Shown here in pieces: positions 46,538 to 58,266 of a stretch of DNA of 64,000 nt (positions are counted from its first letter, which is position 1; each line of letters opens with the position of its first letter). Position numbers and translations under genes: made by a program. Under the pieces are notes generated by a model. That model was not told where the DNA came from. It made no database searches and saw nothing but the letters and a program-made list of their open reading frames with translations. Source of the DNA: Linanthus parryae (taxonomy: Eukaryota; Streptophyta; Magnoliopsida; Ericales; Polemoniaceae). The stretch is taken from NCBI GenBank assembly GCA_023055425.1, contig JALGPY010000002.1, forward strand, positions 138,379,927 through 138,443,926, written 5' to 3'.

Positions 46538-48029
46538 TGTTGACTCAAAGACCCGTGAGTGTGTTTTGAGTGATGAAAGACAAAGACAAAGACATAGGCA
46601 GCAAAGCATTTTTGGTGCTCCAAGGCCTTGAGATACTAACATAGCTTCAAAGCCTTGAGAGTTGTTTTTATTCTGCTGAATGTTCTAACAATTTTGTGTT
46701 GCAGATTGGATACCTGATTTTATAGATCAGATATTTGCTGCATATACTCATGTTTTACATTATCTAAATATCTAACACAATTGCAGATGATCAGAACAGG
46801 GAGAATCAAAGTTTTCTGGATTTAACTGTAACAGACTGTGAAGCATGTTTAGAGCTTCAAGGCCTTGAGATGTGCCTTGAGCTGCTGACAGTTTTACAGA
46901 ACTAAGTTGATTCTTTCTTGCAGGTTTTGATTTTTTTATTGTGATTGTTTATTGACTTCTAAGAGTCTTAAACTTGTTTATCATGATTTATATGTGTCAG
47001 AAGTTGATTAGATTACTGTTCTAATCTTTTAACCAGATTTTATTAGAAACTGGAAAACCAAACAGTCATAGTACTCTTATATTTCTGGACTTTGTTGTTG
47101 CTGTGTTTTAATGTTGTTGCAGGTTTGTTAAACGTGCAAGAGCAATCTCAACAAACTCCAACGGATATCCACTTAGAGCTGTTTGAATTTGAGTTGGAAA
47201 CAGAAGGAGGATTTGTAGGAACTGAGATCCTAAAATCTCTCATTCAGTTGCAGCTGGTGGATAAAGAGACTGGTTTGAATTTTGATAGGGAGAGGCTTGC
47301 AGAATACTGAGAGAAGTGTGACAAATTCGTGGGAGATCATTCATTCAAACACACAGGAACTCAAGCTTCAATTCCAGATTTCAGAAGATCAAGTCATTCC
47401 AGTTTCCAGAAGAACACATCCAGGCTTCACTAGCTTATTTCTTCTACTGTGTTCTTCACCTGTTTTGTAATCTGTGTATCTTTTAAATATCTTAAACCTC
47501 ACTAAACCTAGTGGTTGGCTGTTCAAGTGAACAACAAGAGGTTCTTGTTAGCTCAATAGTTAGTAGCTTGAACTAGATAGGTTTGGAACCACAAGCTGTA
47601 TATGTGTAAGGGAAATCACTTAGGCTTGAAAATCTAGAGCTATTTCTGTGTGAGTAATAAGAAGTGTTTGCCCAATACTGGTGGGATTAGATCCCTCAGG
47701 CAGAGATTAGGTCCATTGCGACTGAACTCTGTAAATTGCTTTGTGTTCTTTACTTTACAGTTTTGTTATTTTCTGCTGCACAAAACTCAAATCAAACTAG
47801 GGTTTATAAGCTGCTTAGAACTGGTAATAGTTCAAGGCCTTGAAGCTTTCTATTTTGCCTTTGAAAGTTTCTGACAGTTTTCTAAAATCTCAAGGCCTTG
47901 AGATTTGAGTTTTACACGAAGCTAATCTGTTAGAATTTGAGTTTTGCAAAAAGTTTTCATACTCTACTCAACCCCCCCCCCCTTCTAGAGCATTTAGGTC
48001 CTGTATTTAGTCTACATTACACACTTTCA
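46538..48029 (+). repeat. Solo LTR of a Sirevirus-type element
   Basis: 1492 bp, starts TGTTGACTC and ends ACACTTTCA, flanked by TSD GATTT (46533-46537 and 48030-48034). Shares with the 4560-14644 element the AAGGCCTTGA palindromes, the AGTGAACAAC...AGAGGTTCTTG block, the C-run (47972-47982) and CTTCTAGAG near its end. No internal region remains, so it probably arose by LTR-LTR recombination. The frames inside it are not genes. Confidence 0.88.
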
Positions 48030-48051
48030 GATTTGAGGCAAGGTGGAGATT

Positions 48052-48554
48052 TGTTGGTTTGATCGAGTCAAATAGCAAGGCAACGGGCAAAAAGGAAGAA
48101 AGAAGCTGCATGTTTTTTTGAAGGGACCGAGAATTCGTGCGAATTCCTGGTGTGTTCGCACAAATTGTTTATGTTCACATATTTCACAGGTTATGCACAT
48201 AATGTTCGCACGAATAGGAAAGGTGTTCGCACGAACAAATTCTGTTCAAACAAACAAGAAGTTTGTTCGTGCGAATTGGTTCGGGGCTGCTTCTTTTGGT
48301 TGTTTCTTGTTGCATATGGAAGATTCTGGGTGTACGTGGGCAGCAATTTTGTGTTCCTAAGTCTATTTAAGGGTCCTAGGTCGTGACTAATATCTTATGT
48401 GTCCACCGTGTGTGGGTTGCAATTGGGTTTCTCTTTAAAAAAATTAGGTTCATGGAGGTAGTTAACGATCGCGTTAGTGAACCGCGTTAATTCTTGTGTT
48501 CTTGATTTTGATTTTCTGCGTCCAGTCCGTTCTTTCAATACCTCCGTTATAACA
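48052..48554 (+). repeat. Probable Copia 3' or solo LTR
   Basis: Starts TGTTGGTTTGATC right after the purine-rich GAGGCAAGGTGGAGATT and ends CCGTTATAACA, with a TATTTAAGGG TATA-like motif at 48364. No second copy or TSD is found. Contains several TTCGYRCGAA palindromes (48125-48285). Confidence 0.5.
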
Positions 48555-51105
48555 ATTTTTTATCTACACTGTCATGTTTATCAAGAGTTTGATGGAGAGA
48601 GATAGCGATGGTAGGTCGCATATATCGACTTGTGCTAATGATGATGACCATCTATGAGGCATGTTCAGGGCTCACAACTCGAATATTGAGGTCTCATATT
48701 AATTTTACGACCACATTTGTAGCACAGGGGAACGTACTGGATGTAACCTTGTTCCGACAATAACAAATGTCCAAGGGCCAAAATTTTCCAATTTTCTTTG
48801 TTTGGTTGGTAGGCGTTGTTGATTTGTATGTGATAAGTGTTGAGAAGTCCCACATCGGACATTCAAGAGGAGGAAAAATCATTAATAAGTGTCATGTGGG
48901 GCTTCACTAATTGTCAACTTGTTCTGAGGTGGAATGTGACGACCTGTCACACGTTTAAAATAAAAATATCGATTTAACGATAAAAATCACGGTTTACAGT
49001 CAACCCTTCTGACACTTTCAGACATTCAGAACTCCTCAAGCATGACACAAAGTCCTCTAAAATAACATTTTTAATCAAATTTCTAAATGGGTGCGTGACT
49101 GAAATTAGCTCGTCAAAAATGATATTTTTATAACATATTGTGATTCGACTAAAAAGTTACAACTTTCACTAAAAATTGCTAAAAAAATAATTATTTATCT
49201 AAAACATGCTATTTCAACAACTACTCCGCGATCCAGTCGCGCTCCAGGTCAACCTGTAAAATATAGGGGTGAGCCAAACAGCCCTGCAGGCACCGCCTAA
49301 CCAATGGCGTAACATATAAAATCTACTTAACACAACAACGAGCTATTACACATCAGCTTGCGGCTCCAAATACACAAACATCGTGATTTATCAATCACCA
49401 GGCAGTCAACAAATAGTTAATAAACTGTAAAAATCACACCAGCAAGGTATACAGAAATAGACTGTAACTGAGGAGACTTAGAAGTTAGATTTCCCCTACC
49501 TCTGACGAAACTAATAAGACAATAGCATTTGTGCATACCTGATCAACCATTAGCTTCGAACAAAAAAGCTACCCATTAGCTGACCCACCAACCCACAAGC
49601 AGAGATCTCATTCACTCTTAATTCTCTTCTGCCCCAACCGTGCCGGCGATAATGCTCTCTTTTATGTTTCTATTTGAGTCATCATGTTAAGAGATAAGCT
49701 AACAAGAAATGCCGTTAAAAAGTGAACAAAATACAATTTGGAGATACTTAGTTTTAACACGCGGATGATGATGACTAAGCCATTCTGGCTTGCTGTAATG
49801 GGAAGCTTCTTTTTTTGTGGCTTGCTGTAATGGGAAGCTTTTTTTTTTATGAATATGTAATGGGAAGCTTCATTATTAAGTAACTTACATCAAGTCATGG
49901 TGAAAACATACGTGGAATAGTAAACAATGCTAATCACATGCATTTATATTCAGCAAATAACGTACTACAAACTTTTCCACCTCATTTCAGATACATCAAT
50001 GTTTACATTGAACATTTAAGAAAATTCAGCATACATACAAATATATTCTACTATTCATGGATAGACACAATTTTCTCAAATAAAAATCCAATCAACTTTG
50101 AATAAAGTAGCATATAGTTTGGCATCTTGACAATTGAAAGTCACCATACTAGAAATAAATCACATTTTCTAATATTTTGTGTAGTTCAGGATCTTACATG
50201 GAACCTCTTTGATTCTTACATAATATCTAACAATTACTAAAACATGTGAATAGCCTAACAATTCACGTGTTCATGACCACCCACACACAAAATATCTATG
50301 TGTTGGCCACATAATTCCAATGTGAGAAAGCGTGTTGAGAAGTCCCCATCGAACATTTAAGATGATATGACCAAATTGTTTATCAAGTGTTTCAAAAAAT
50401 TCATCTTTGCACCCTCATAACTAGCGGACTCTGAATTCTTGAACGATAAGACTATTTTGCCGCTAACATTCAAAATTACACCACCCAAACCCCCTTAAAT
50501 CTCCATCTTGATTCTTTTTTATCTTCTTCTTATTAAACTTCTTCTTTTATAACCCGTATTTCACTCTAGCAGTATTGTAGTAACTTGACACGTCGTAGAG
50601 ATTTTGAGGAATATGAAAACATGGTAGTTCAATATTATTATTATTCGTAACATGTGTGACATCGTAATGATTAACTATTCGTATTTTGATAAGTCTTTTT
50701 AGTCTTATTATTTATTTTAAATAATATTATTTTATTCTAAATAATATGTTTGATTTAAATTTTAATTAATCTTCTAGCTAATTTTATTAAATAAAAAAAT
50801 TCTAAATTTTCCACTTGTAATTTAGCTTATTTAAATATTATCTCCCAAATTTATTGATTTAAACCTTCAAATTTATTCTGAAATATCAGTCGAATTTAAT
50901 TTATTTGTCAAATTCAGTTTATTCAAACAAATTATTTTAAAGAGTCAAAATATATATTTTTTAGTAAGTTTTCTAATAGTAAAATCTCATTTTGTTAGTT
51001 GAGCTTAGTTTTATTAGTCAAAATTTATTTATCAGGTAAATATCATTTTGTTAGTCAATTTATACTTATCAATCTCGCAATAGTAATTAGTCATGTATAA
51101 AATTA
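48555..51105. other. AT-rich intergenic DNA with small repeats
   Basis: No gene found. GTGTTGAGAAGTCCC(A)C occurs at 48836 and 50330, a motif common at ends of plant miniature LTR elements. 49786-49872 has three copies of GTAATGGGAAGCTT. Confidence 0.5.
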
Positions 51106-52055
51106 GGAAATTGATTCTTACACCGTCTAATAATGATGGTTATACCGGTTTTAGTTGGCGTGACAATTTTACCCTCACTTATTACTTAAGTAACGTCTTC
51201 TAAATTTGATTTGTTATATTATGTTTTAGGTAAGTTTAGATTTCCAATGCATTGTGATATTTATTTCATTGACTTGGAAATTCCTTTTTATGATTACATA
51301 CTTTTTTTTTAGGAAAAAATGAATATTTATCTTTATGAATGACTACAATTTATTTTTCAAATACTTATTTACCTAGGTAGGGTTTTAGTGAAGGTCAATG
51401 GGGTGTTGGGATGATGTAAGTTGAGAGACCATTTAACAAAATTCGGAATTAGGGATGATGAAATTTGCTATTGCCAGTATGGAACATTAAAAGATTGGAT
51501 TTACAACAATTTCAGTGGATTTTAAATTGATATTTTAGGACCTATATTTCGTTTTTAAATGTCACTTGCGCACGTGAAATTGTGTAATTTCTCCCCTAAT
51601 CCTAACGGATGTAAGCACGGCGCAAAGAAAAATGTATATGTTTAGATCCAAAGCTAAGAAAATTACATCAGTTCAACTATGGTAGTTCATTCTAACTTCC
51701 GCGCTTGACCACATTCTACAACGATTTCTCAAACTTTGTTTGAATGTGTTTCGTGGTTGTCAATAAATATTTCCAGCTAATTGAATGTCATTTAAATATT
51801 CGTTACAGCTATATATTAGCTACCAAAAACTTGTTTTGCTAAAATAATTATACTGATTCCTACCAAAAATATTCTATCTTTCTAAATCATAAAGTAGAAT
51901 TGTTTAATCGCAAAAGTAAGGAAATATTTCCTAAAACAAATAATTACAAATTAAAAGGAGAGAATTCTACCATCTCTAGTAATGAGGGTAAAAATGTCAC
52001 ACCAACGAAAAATCGGTGTAACCATCAATACTAGCCTGTGTAATAATCAATTCCC
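51106..52055. mobile_element. Long-TIR miniature DNA transposon (Mutator-like)
   Basis: Inverted repeats of about 80 bp: left GGAAATTGATTCTTACACCG... (51106-51187), right end reading GGGAATTGATTATTACACAGG on the minus strand (52055-51973). The 8-bp duplication TAAAATTA flanks both ends (51098-51105, 52056-52063). AT-rich interior without transposase, so non-autonomous. Long terminal repeats suggest Mutator-like; the 8-bp duplication would also allow hAT. Confidence 0.8.
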
Positions 52056-52581
52056 TAAAATTACCGCCTTGTACTAAATCTTTTTCGCGTATTATTTTCA
52101 CTAACTTCGCATACAACCGCCACACCGTATAACATTTTTTTAAATTTCACCGACTTCGTATACATTTATTTTCTAACGACATCTTCTCTCACACTCTCTC
52201 CTCATATCCCGCCTATATCACCTTACCTTTCTTTTCTTTTTTTGGCAGCAACCACAACCGCAACCATAACACACAATAGCCGCCATGACCACACTTCACC
52301 TCCAACCTTCTTCTCCACTGGTGTCTAGTATATCCTGCTTCTCTCTCCTCTACTCAGTTGTCTCCGGAACAAACGCACGGGCGCAGGCATGGCAGAGGGG
52401 TCACTTGGCCCCCAAGATTTTCAAGAACCACATCTACACCCCTATAGTTTAGAAATTTATTTAATTGTGCCCTAATGTTTTACTGCAAGTGTGCCCCAAA
52501 AATATACTATCAACTATGAATTATATAGTTTGCAAAAAAAAAAAAAAAGTTTGCAAAAAACTATGAATTATATTGAATGAA
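52056..52581. other. Intergenic DNA downstream of the defensin-like gene
   Basis: No gene recognised. 52395-52520 contains AGAGGGGTCACTTGGCCCCC and adjacent phrases like those in plant hAT-related repeats, but no ends could be defined. Confidence 0.35.
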
Positions 52582-52700
52582 AATGGGTGCTAGTTCGAGT
52601 ACTAGAGCGTCTAAAAGCCCCGCATGAGGTCCTGGGTCCGAACCTAGTAAACGACAGTGCGACACACATACAAATCTCGACGAAAAAAAAACAAAAAAAA
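52582..52700 (+). repeat. SINE-like tRNA-derived sequence
   Basis: TAGTTCGAGTACTAGAGCGTCT resembles an RNA polymerase III A box of a tRNA and GGTCCGAACC a B box about 40 bp further on; an A-rich tail follows at 52683-52700. AATTATA words lie on both sides. Could be a decayed tRNA pseudogene instead. Confidence 0.4.
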
Positions 52701-52817
52701 AATTATAAATCAAGAGAAAATATGTTTGGTAGGTGGATTATTTCATACATTTTTACCAAAAGTAGTTAATAGAAAATCACGAGAACTTATTGCACTCCAA
52801 CTTGACATTAAATTATA

Positions 52818-53185
52818 TTACTGGCAAACTTTCTCAAATTCCCCAATGTAGAAACACCTGCAATCCCTTTCACTGCAATAACCATAGGGAGTACCCATGA
52901 TGCCTGGACGAAGCTTTGTGCAAAGATAATTACATGCGTCTTCTTTACAAGGTTCATCTCCTGGCTTCATAGTGTACAACAGAATGTCACACGCTCTAAA
53001 TCCTCCCGACGCGCTCACCGTCGTCATAGCTGTGACTGCATGCATGAAAATAATGTAAAATTCAAAGAAAGCTTTAATTTTGGGAAAATTTTGTTCGGTT
53101 AGATGAAAAACAAAATGATATACAAACCTGACACAAAGATTGTGAAGATCAAGAGAGAATGAGAAATGGATGTGAGCTTCATCAT
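52818..53185 (-). CDS. Defensin-like secreted cysteine-rich peptide gene
   Basis: Two exons, 53185-53128 and 53035-52818, with a 92-bp intron (GT at 53127, AG at 53036) in phase 1. It predicts 91 residues: an N-terminal signal peptide (MMKLTSISHSLLIFTIFVS) and a mature part with eight cysteines in the order C-x13-C-x4-C-x3-C-x14-C-x4-C-x-C-x9-C. C-x3-C plus C-x-C is the cysteine-stabilised alpha-beta pattern of plant defensin-like (DEFL) peptides. The intron after the signal peptide is the usual DEFL structure. Such peptides are secreted and act in defence or reproductive signalling; which applies here is unknown. An in-frame ATG pair at 53239/53236 would add 18 residues; I chose 53185 because it puts the hydrophobic stretch at the N terminus. 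TATA-like motifs lie at 53240-53246 and 53273-53282. Confidence 0.85.
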
Positions 53186-53331
53186 CTCCAAAGATGAGGG
53201 AGTGTTCTTTTGGGATAATGAACGGGTACACTTCATCATTTATAGTCAGATCCTACCATATCTCTCTCTCTCTATATATATATCAATATATGTATTATTT
53301 CAGAAGGACTTCTTAGGTTTTACTTGAGAAG

Positions 53332-53473
53332 GTGCCACATAAAACTATAGAGTAATGGATATCTTATTCAAAATGAAATTAAAATCAACCCAAAACGTTA
53401 AGGAGTGCCAGGTGGAACTATAAAATTATTACCCAATATCTTATTCAAAATGAAATTAAAATCTGCCCAAAAC
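53332..53473. repeat. Tandem direct repeat upstream of the defensin-like gene
   Basis: Two copies of about 65-69 bp (53332-53396, 53405-53473) share GTGCCA, AACTATA, ATCTTATTCAAAATGAAATTAAAATC and CCCAAAAC in order. It lies about 150-290 bp upstream of the gene start on the minus strand, so may affect its promoter. Confidence 0.75.
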
Positions 53474-53755
53474 AGTATATATACACTGCGTACGAAAATA
53501 GATTAATTTAAATTAATGTTGATTAGATGGCATATAAAAGACCTTAAAGGGAAGATCACAAATTTGAAATGAAAAAGACTACTGGAAATGTAGTGTTGGA
53601 AAGTGTCCAAATTGGTATTAAAAAAAGCGTTGACTTGATTGGAAATATCATAGTAAACTCACATTTTACTCAAATTTCAGAGATAGCATGCTTCGAATTA
53701 GCGTTACGTTCTCGAAAATGATATAAAATAATATTTTAAATTAAAAATCAGAAAG
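53474..53755. other. Intergenic DNA duplicated near 59690
   Basis: 53515-53630 resembles 59690-59815 (shared TGTTGATTAGATGG and ATGTTGGAAAGTGTC). No coding content. Ends in the TSD GAAAG (53751-53755) of element E. Confidence 0.5.
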
Positions 53756-53962
53756 TGTTGTAAATCGATAAGATGAGAGAGACAGAAAATAAAGATAGAC
53801 AATAGTGTAGAGAGAGAATAGTGTTGAGATGTGTTTTATTCTCCAACCATAAGCCTCCTTATATAGGCATTAGGTGGACTTGTGGACCAGAATATAATTA
53901 TACAAAATACACCCAACTATGTGGTGGATATTCACATCAGTCCAATAACATATTTCATAACA
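53756..53962 (-). repeat. 3' LTR of element E
   Basis: 207 bp; with respect to the element's minus orientation this is the downstream copy, next to the purine tract. Confidence 0.9.
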
Positions 53963-53997
53963 CTCCCCCTTTAATATTCACCACAACGATGCATCAT

Positions 53998-54187
53998 TAA
54001 AACCTTGTCATGAAAAACCCAGTGGGATAAAATCAATGACTAAGGAAAAAGAGTACATCGGTGAATTGTATTTCGCTCAGCATCGTTGATGACATTCTTC
54101 TGGAACGCATCTGAATAATCTCGGCAGCCTCGTTAAAACCTTGCTTGGAAAAACCCAGTGGGACAAAAACCATAGCGAAGGAAAAAG
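53998..54187 (-). repeat. Doubled conserved box before the purine tract of E
   Basis: Two copies (about 53998-54055 and 54117-54187). On the minus strand each reads CTTTTTCCTT...CCCACTGGGTTTT...AAGGTTTTAA. The same box also occurs twice before the LTR of the plus-strand element at 62770-62955. Confidence 0.75.
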
Positions 54188-54562
54188 AGTGCCGCATTTG
54201 GATTGGTTCTCCCCCTCTTGGTAACACCTTTGTACCTGACAAACAAAACAATTGCAAGACCAAAATCTAATAATATACAATTACTTAAGCATAATAAGAT
54301 GCATATGCACCTAATACTACTCGCGAGTATACACTTTCAATTTTTCTTCAGGCAAATGTTATTTCTTATGGGAACCAACCTCCATGGAATTTCACAAATT
54401 TGTGATTGATACGATCGTATTTGTAACTAGTTACATTTCAACCCATCTTTTGTTGTTCCTTAGTCCCCGAGACTAATACAACATTACGTCGTTCTCACCA
54501 CGAGATGATTATACTAGCGAGAATTTGTCATGACCCATACACCATGTTTCTCATTTTACAAG

Positions 54563-54706
54563 TCTCACGCTTAAAAGCGGACATAAACCTCGAAATGAGT
54601 CCCACGCATTACAGCGGACATATAATCTTAACATGAGTCTCACGCTTAATAGCGGACATATAATAACTACAAAGATCCCACGCTTACCGGCGGATATGTA
54701 GTCTCT
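54563..54706 (-). repeat. Four short tandem repeats in element E
   Basis: Units of 36-40 bp share CACGCTTA and AGCGGACATATA-type words at 54567, 54602, 54641 and 54680 (plus-strand starts). Function unknown; no frame is preserved. Confidence 0.75.
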
Positions 54707-55499
54707 GCATAGTATGTAATTTCTGCTTCGGGTTGTTTCTATGCTCTACATATTCAAAATGATTGTACCCGAGCAATTTTCTATGCACTTGTTGACTTTG
54801 TTTTGGCCAATAACTATTTAGTCAACCTTTTTCCCATAAAATAATCATATGATTTATATAGCGCTTCCTCAATTCTATCATCATTATTAATAGGATCATA
54901 CTATTGTATTAAGGTACCTTTAGCTACTTCCAGAGCTATTAGCCTCTTCCAGGGCTATTCAATTACCAACGTTGGGTTTGATCCACTATTTATGATGTAT
55001 ATATGAACCCTCAAGATTCCTCCATAACCTTGTGTTCTTAATTTGTAGAGCATTGATATACCCATATCCCAACATAAGTTTGGATGCTTTGATTTCATGT
55101 TCCTCTTCTGGAGGATCAACATAATTACACAAGCAAACATTTTATGCTTTAAAGTGTATAACCCAAAATTAATACACGTTAGTCAAGAATCTATCCATCT
55201 TGTTGGGTTTTTGAACTTACACAAGTAAATACCCAAAGGAGACAAAAATATTTTAGTTCACGTCATGCAATAGGACCCATTCTCCCCCTCATGACGTGAG
55301 CAATATTATCATAACCATAATGATATATCGTTGATGCTTCAAGCATCGATTTGTCTCATATGTACTTCGTATAAACCAATCCTCAAATTTAAATAAAAAC
55401 ATTGATAATAAGCAATCTCTTGGACGCCGTAGTTCTCTAATCAAAGTTTCTTCAAGAACCCCAAAACGAGACTTAAATGTCAATACTTTTATTAAAAAA

Positions 55500-56480
55500 T
55501 GAGTGGTTGTAGATTCTCTCTTCAGGGAGATCTGTTAATGTTATTTTATAATTCCATGTTATAATATTATTTTTCATAACTTCTGGTATGAAAATCACTT
55601 TTTACGCATATAAAATGCGTTTGTCCAATAAACCCTCATGGACTAAAAAATACATCTTCTGGATGTTTGTGCAAAAGAAGTATCAAATAAATAAAAGCTA
55701 GTAATAATAATATAGGCATAAGCATAAACTTTAAAAGAAAAGTAGTGCGACCTCTTCAGGAGAGTTGATATTTATTTGAACTGTAGCAATCTCTTCAGGA
55801 GATCCGTATTTATAATATTTCATAACTTCAGGTTATGAACGTCAAAACTACGGGTTATGAGTAATGGGATGTAATTCGTTACTCCAAGAACAAATTACAT
55901 GGCTATACATGAATGTCAATAGCCATTACAAAAGCTCTTCAGGAGATTATTTTTTATCCATACTACGTTTCAAAAAAAAAAGGAGTACATAAATTCTAGT
56001 GCATAAAAGTAAATAAATTAAAGAACAAGGGACAATACCTAATCAGGAAGTTAGATAATAAAAAGCTTTTTAGGATATTTAGATATATCTTCTGGAGATA
56101 TTATGATTATACGATATCACTCCAGGTGATACAAAAAAATTGCACCGCAACCAGAGGTTACGATCAGATAATCATGGAATTCACAGCTTCGGGTGTGAAA
56201 GAATAATTGTATATATCACTCGCTTGTACCAATACGTGGTCAATAGGCATAACCTCTTAAGGAGGCTTGACAATAATAAGCGTATTGGGCGTTTTTTTAT
56301 ATCTCTTCGGGAGATTTAATATGACTTCAGGCCATATAAAAATAGTGTTCCTAACTTCAAGTTACAATCACATCATCATGTAGTTCACAGCTTCGGGTAT
56401 GAAAACATAACTTTTATCAATATGTTAATAATTGAGATCAATGCATGATCATCGACTAGAAACCTCTTCAGGAGGATCTA
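55500..56480. repeat. Dispersed CTCTTCAGGAGAT motifs in element E
   Basis: Imperfectly palindromic words of this type recur near 55518, 55752, 55789, 55925, 56088, 56247, 56303 and 56462, separated by AT-rich sequence, with CTTCAGGTTATGA-type words between them. No gene is seen here. Confidence 0.6.
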
Positions 56481-56559
56481 ATTTTTCATTGAAAAAGTAG
56501 AGAGAATCTATTGGCATTATAGTAGAGACATACAAAAAAACATTGTATACTTCAACATG

Positions 56560-58266
56560 TGATAACTCTCTATTATAGTTATATTTCTTTCAAACTTTAT
56601 ATCGTTTTGCGTGATTCCCGGGTTTAAATACGAGTTTTACACTATGAATGTTGAGAAAACGTAGAAAGTTGAGTTTCTAGCACTTTATTGTTAATCCGGG
56701 CGTTTCGATGCATATTTTGATGTTATTTGTCAAATATAATCGCTTGGTATGGTTGTTCATGTTTTCTTTACAGGAACGGATGCTAAACGATGTTTAGGAG
56801 GCATGAAACGAGCTTCGGAAACAACGCAAACTCAAGAGGAAGCAAGAGAAGCAGAGTCGGAGGAGCAAAAGTGACCAATCTCAACTATTTTGATTGTATA
56901 TTGAGTTCTACAATTCATTTTGAAGTGAAACCAGTGGAAAATGAAAGTAGACTCACAGAGCTTTCCAACGATAGGTCATGGAGCTAAAACGGAGATCGGA
57001 CGAGAAAGATATGGTCCGACATAGAGGATGCAAATCTGAGAAAATTCCCTGGGGTGTTCGTGCGAACAAACTTTTGTTCGCACGAACAAAATGCCTTAGA
57101 AAATTTTTTTTGAAGGCCAAAAGAAGTGAAAAAGGGAATGCAGGAAAATAAGAACAAAATTTTTGTTCACACGAACACTGTTCGCACGAACAGTCGGGTG
57201 TTCGTGCGAACAGAGCGGCCAGACGCAATTTTTTGGGTTCTTTTGGTAATTTCTTGAATATTGGGACGATCCTTAGAGGGTATTCACACAATTTTGGAGT
57301 CTAGAGAGCTGGAGAAGACGATCAAAAACGCTTCGAGCTTGGAGGATCATCAATAGTGAAGATTTTTGCGTTTGATCTTTATTTCTTTATATTTTCTTCA
57401 TGAACTCTATTATTTTGACTATGTTGAACACTATTATGTCTAGCTAAACACTTTAAGCTGGGTGATTGATGGAAAACTAGGGTTTGTTGGATGATTTTCT
57501 GGATTTTGGACTTGATGCATGCTTTTGCATAAATTCTATGAACGTTCTATTTATCCTAACTATTCTTGTACTTAATTATTAATGTTCTTGGCTCGATCAC
57601 CCTTAGAACGTTACTTGTTCATAGGGTTGCACGAAAGTGAACTCATTGAGACGTGTTAGAGAATAGTTTATGTGATCTTGTAGTTTCTTGAGACCGAGAG
57701 GAGATAGAAACTTGATTAATCGTGTGAGGGTAGTTTCGGTTGATTTTGTTAGAACTTAGTGAATTTGGTGGACCGACAGGACCCGGTGAACGAGCCTATC
57801 AGATCAACTAGATTGTAGTGGTAGATGGAAGTGGACCGAGAGGACTCGAAAGCTATTGATTGCTCAAATTCATGTGAGATCGAGAGAAGATCGTGATGTG
57901 CATTACCCGGTATAACTAGAACGTGCGTAGAGTGTTTCAAGCATAATCCGGAAATCGTATTCAACCCTAGGGACCCTTGATTATCTAGTTCTCCTCCACA
58001 TTCATATTTCATCACAATCGTTAGTTTAAAGTGAAAATTCATACAAAAACAATTAGCTTAGTTGTTGGTTATTTTAAGTCGCTTGTGTGTGGGCGACGAA
58101 TTCTCAAAATCAAACACTTTTTACCGGCTACTGAGATATCATTGAATTAATCTTTAATTAGCTAATGATCATAAAATTCCCTTGAGTTTGATACTCGGAG
58201 TCTTAAAATACTCCACTTACTACTTGACCGTATACTTGCGTCTAAACGCGTTAGTAAGTCGCGTCA
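56560..58266 (+). repeat. Gypsy-type solo LTR nested in element E
   Basis: 1707 bp, TGATAACTCTC...GTCGCGTCA, flanked by TSD ACATG (56555-56559, 58267-58271). The end text CCCTTGAGTTTGATACTCGG...CGTTAGTAAGTCGCGTCA is of the kind found at the end of Athila/Tat-type Gypsy LTRs. Contains five TTCGYRCGAA palindromes between 57056 and 57215. Frames inside (56790-56987, 56953-57291) are not genes. Confidence 0.8.
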
